A DNA stretch of 17,331 nt from JBKPDV01 sp046728075 (GTDB taxonomy: Bacteria; Acidobacteriota; Thermoanaerobaculia; UBA5066; Gp7-AA6): the NCBI GenBank assembly GCA_046728075.1, contig JBKPDV010000109.1, forward strand, positions 1 through 17,331, in the 5' to 3' direction. The notes below the pieces were generated by a model that ran no database searches, was not told the origin of the DNA, and saw only the letters and a program-made list of their open reading frames with translations. Positions 15,430 through 17,331 of the stretch are shown in pieces (position 1 is the stretch's first letter; each line of letters starts with the position of its first letter). Both the position numbers and the translations under genes were made by a program.

Positions 15430-15448
15430 TACTGTCCCTAAGGAATTT
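15430..15448. repeat. possible mobile-element end remnant
   Basis: The string TACTGTCCCTAAGGAATTT resembles, from memory, the TACTGTCCC...GGAATT repeats that often lie near REP-associated (Y1 tyrosine) transposase genes. It is only 24 bases from the tRNA-Pro fragment. No transposase is present, and I see no second copy in the window. Confidence 0.25.
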
Positions 15449-15507
15449 GGCCACGGTGCACGGTGTCCGATCGCGCGCGCGGGGCGCCTCAAGCTGTCTT
15501 CCTGGTG

Positions 15508-16998
15508 TCACTTCAGCTCGAAGTGCGTTGGCGGCTTTGCCGCCATGCAGGCCGTGTCGAGCTCGCGCACGTTGGCGCGCGCGATGAACTGGCGAATGAT
15601 GGCCTCCGCACATGGACCGTCCACCCCATGGCTGCCGTGAGGCGTCACCAGGTGCAGGCTGTTGGTCAGGCCTCTTGCGACCCGGTCTCCGAACTCCGGC
15701 GGCGTCACCGGATCTCTCTCCCCCGAGAAGAGCAGCGCGGGCACCGGTGAGTGCACCAGCTCATGCTCGTCGGCCGGAATCGCGCCCCGTGGCCAATCAA
15801 TGCACACTCGCTTCTGCTCGCGGATGCGGTATTCGCCGAGCAGGGTTCCGGCAGCGAGCCGCGCCGCCGTTGCGTCGTCGATATACGGCACATCCTCGGC
15901 ACAGGTGACCGAGAATGTCATTCCCCACGCAAGGAGTTGATCCATCGCCGCGCGGCGCTGGACGGCCAGCTCGACGAGCTGAACCATGTCTCCCTCGTAC
16001 GCCCGATGCACGGCCAGCGGCACCTGTCCCGCCGTCGAGCCATACATCATGTAGCGGATCCCCTCGGCGATCAGGCCACGGCTCGGCGCGACCTCGACGG
16101 TGCCGCCGCTGCGCGGATCGGGGATGCGCACCTTGACGCCGCGATCAACGCGCTCGAAGACCGCTTGAAGTTCTTCGGGTAGATGCGGGAATGCAGCATG
16201 ACAGACCGCGTCGGCGGCGCATTCGGCGAACAGCAGGTCGACGGCGCGCTTACCGGCGTACGCGTGGTGCAGCGGAGGGTGCTCATCGACCGGGAGCACT
16301 CCGTTCAGTACGACGCTGCGCACCGCTTCGGGATGGCGGCGCAAGAACACCTGAGCGGCGAGGCTCCCATAGGAGCCGCCGTAGAGATCGATTGTCCGGT
16401 AACCGAGCCAGGCTCGCACCTCGTCGATGTCGTCCATCGCGATCGGCGTGGTGTAAAGCGTCAGGTCCGCGACCTTCTCCAGCTCCCTCCGGCATGCGCG
16501 GACCGCTTCCAGCGCAAAGAGCTCGCCGGCCAGCAGACGCGGATCGGCCGCCTGCCCCGCTCCGTAGAATTTGCAGTTGAGAGGATTCGACTTGCCCGTG
16601 CCCCTCTGGTCGATCAGCACCACGTCACGGCGCTTGCGCAGCTCCGGATCGCCGCCAAACAGCACTGTCGCGCGCGTTCCCCCCGCACCTGGTCCGCCGT
16701 CGAGCCAAAAGATCGCATCGGGGGCGCGATCAGGGCCCAGCGCCGGCAGCACCACGAGATTGAGGTTGATCTTGCGCCCACGGCGTGCGGCGCGGTCCTC
16801 CCACACCGAGTAGCTGCCGCAGCGAACCTCTTCCTTAACTCCCTCCACGTGGCAGGGTTTCAGCGCATCTGCAGGTTTCGGGACGGCGGCAAGAGCCGAG
16901 AGGGTCCCGAGCAGCGGCAGCGCAAGAAGCACGCAGGGGACGACGGGAGCGGGCCTGGGCGCACTGACCGGACCGCCGCGCGCGTACGCCTTGCTCAT
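15508..16998 (-). CDS. secreted alpha/beta hydrolase, S33 proline iminopeptidase / tripeptidyl aminopeptidase (TAP)-like
   Basis: The 496-residue product has an N-terminal hydrophobic export signal (about 17-38) and an alpha/beta-hydrolase fold. The oxyanion region is WLDGGPGAGG (98-107), followed by DVVLIDQRGTGKSNPLNC (125-142). The nucleophile elbow GGSYGS (207-212) has Ser209, SGERDPVTPP (425-434) has acid Asp429, and PHGSHGVDG (453-461) has His457. The C-terminal segment around these resembles the TAP-like C-terminal domain. It probably removes N-terminal residues from peptides outside the cytoplasm; an esterase role is possible. It lies alone between tRNA-Pro and the duplicated tRNA 3' end, so it may be cargo of a lost integrative element. 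The start is the ATG at 16998, with weak upstream signals. Confidence 0.92.
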   Translation of the reverse strand: MSKAYARGGPVSAPRPAPVVPCVLLALPLLGTLSALAAVPKPADALKPCHVEGVKEEVRCGSYSVWEDRAARRGRKINLNLVVLPALGPDRAPDAIFWLDGGPGAGGTRATVLFGGDPELRKRRDVVLIDQRGTGKSNPLNCKFYGAGQAADPRLLAGELFALEAVRACRRELEKVADLTLYTTPIAMDDIDEVRAWLGYRTIDLYGGSYGSLAAQVFLRRHPEAVRSVVLNGVLPVDEHPPLHHAYAGKRAVDLLFAECAADAVCHAAFPHLPEELQAVFERVDRGVKVRIPDPRSGGTVEVAPSRGLIAEGIRYMMYGSTAGQVPLAVHRAYEGDMVQLVELAVQRRAAMDQLLAWGMTFSVTCAEDVPYIDDATAARLAAGTLLGEYRIREQKRVCIDWPRGAIPADEHELVHSPVPALLFSGERDPVTPPEFGDRVARGLTNSLHLVTPHGSHGVDGPCAEAIIRQFIARANVRELDTACMAAKPPTHFELK

Positions 16999-17093
16999 CG
17001 TCGGTTAAGTCTGCAATCGTCCGCAGCCAGAGTCCATGACCACATCCGGATTTACGGCATGTCCACTCGAATTGGTTTTTGCTTGGTTTTGTT

Positions 17094-17170
17094 TGGTCGG
17101 GACGCCGGGATTCGAACCCGGGACCCCCTGAACCCCATTCAGGTACGCTACCAGACTGCGCCACGTCCCG
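17094..17170 (-). tRNA. tRNA-Pro, anticodon GGG
   Basis: On the minus strand a complete 77-nt cloverleaf is seen. Acceptor CGGGACG pairs with CGTCCCG, the D stem is GCGC/GCGT (one G-U), and the anticodon stem CCTGA/TCAGG encloses ATGGGGT. The T arm is CCGGG-TTCGAAT-CCCGG, then A73 and an encoded CCA. Anticodon GGG reads CCC and CCU. The C1-G72 pair is typical of proline tRNAs. Its 3' 24 bases are repeated at 15382-15405. The hydrolase gene lies 95 bases downstream in the same direction. Confidence 0.97.
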
Positions 17171-17186
17171 ACCGGAAAGCCCCCGC

Positions 17187-17215
17187 ATTTCAACAGCTGA
17201 CCCGGGCTCTGTCAA
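17187..17215 (-). promoter_or_regulatory. sigma70-type promoter of tRNA-Pro
   Basis: On the minus strand TTGACA (17210-17215) is followed after exactly 17 bases by TGAAAT (17187-17192, 4 of 6 matches to TATAAT). The predicted start is about 10 bases before the mature tRNA 5' end at 17170. A second TTGACA further upstream (17267-17272) has no -10 at the right distance. Confidence 0.65.
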
Positions 17216-17304
17216 ACATTTCGGCTCCGGGATGTGTCGGCGGTCACCGCGAAGCGCGCCGGGGTCTGTCAAAATCCCGTTCAAATTTCAAAATGGAGGA
17301 ATCG

Positions 17305-17331
17305 ATGAAGGAATCGTCCCTGGCACTGCTA
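17305..17331 (+). CDS. 5' end of a gene running off the window, probably with a signal peptide
   Basis: Only nine codons are visible: MKESSLALL. The start is supported by GGAGG six bases before the ATG. The Lys followed by a Leu/Ala run is compatible with an export signal, but the sequence stops too soon to say more. The gene points away from tRNA-Pro, so the space between (17216-17304) should hold its promoter; I see no clear one. Confidence 0.5.

Noticed and set aside
15382..15460. A second complete tRNA gene next to yceI
   Set aside because: Only the 3' end matches; one T-stem pair is broken and no D arm or anticodon stem can be formed.
17244..17272. A second minus-strand promoter from TTGACA at 17267-17272
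   Set aside because: The hexamer 17 bases downstream is CGGTGA, not a -10 box.
1..17331. CRISPR array, toxin-antitoxin pair, phage genes or a new defence cluster
   Set aside because: No regularly spaced repeats and no matching protein motifs were seen; the genes are largely housekeeping or envelope related.

Overview
This 17.3 kb GC-rich, gene-dense chromosomal window has bacterial tRNAs with encoded CCA ends, frequent 4-base start/stop overlaps and some GTG starts. Several traits point tentatively to an Acidobacteriota-like lineage: a fused E1 alpha-beta 2-oxoacid dehydrogenase, an MbnH/MXAN_0977-type di-heme protein, membrane-embedded spermidine-synthase-like proteins, and a gene fragment ending in LDVSGYFQ. 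No rRNA or marker gene fixes the taxonomy. It is mostly core and housekeeping sequence, not a defence island or prophage.

Left part (1-6314). A tRNA-Arg(CCU) on the minus strand is followed by two small plus-strand membrane-protein genes behind a good sigma70-type promoter. A minus-strand run pcm - acyP - apt - REC/GGDEF/EAL follows; its first three genes are chained by ATGA overlaps. It combines protein repair, acyl-phosphate hydrolysis, adenine salvage and c-di-GMP signalling. Divergent from pcm is a plus-strand gene for a one-chain E1 (alpha+beta) 2-oxoacid dehydrogenase.

Middle (6315-14658). Everything here is on the minus strand. In transcription order: a TPR lipoprotein-like or secreted protein, an overlapping MbnH-like di-heme cytochrome c, a frameshifted pseudopilin-like gene, a 1094-residue membrane/spermidine-synthase-fold/helical-repeat protein, DedA, a QueD/PTPS enzyme, PspC and SurE. 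The 3' end of surE is built from a heptad repeat that forms a large inverted repeat with the sequence just after the convergent E1 gene. Between the 1094-residue gene and the frameshifted gene lies a plus-strand scrap that looks like the C-terminus of a vanished secreted protein.

Right part (14659-17331). A secreted YceI protein (plus strand) converges on an S33/TAP-like alpha/beta hydrolase (minus strand), followed by tRNA-Pro(GGG) with its own promoter and the first codons of a secreted-protein gene running off the window. The 3' end of tRNA-Pro is duplicated perfectly over 24 bp about 1.7 kb away, on the other side of the hydrolase gene. That is the geometry left by integration at a tRNA 3' end, and it is the most interesting structural signal in the window. 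I saw no CRISPR array, integrase, complete transposase or recognisable new defence system. No stretch longer than 300 bases lacks a gene.
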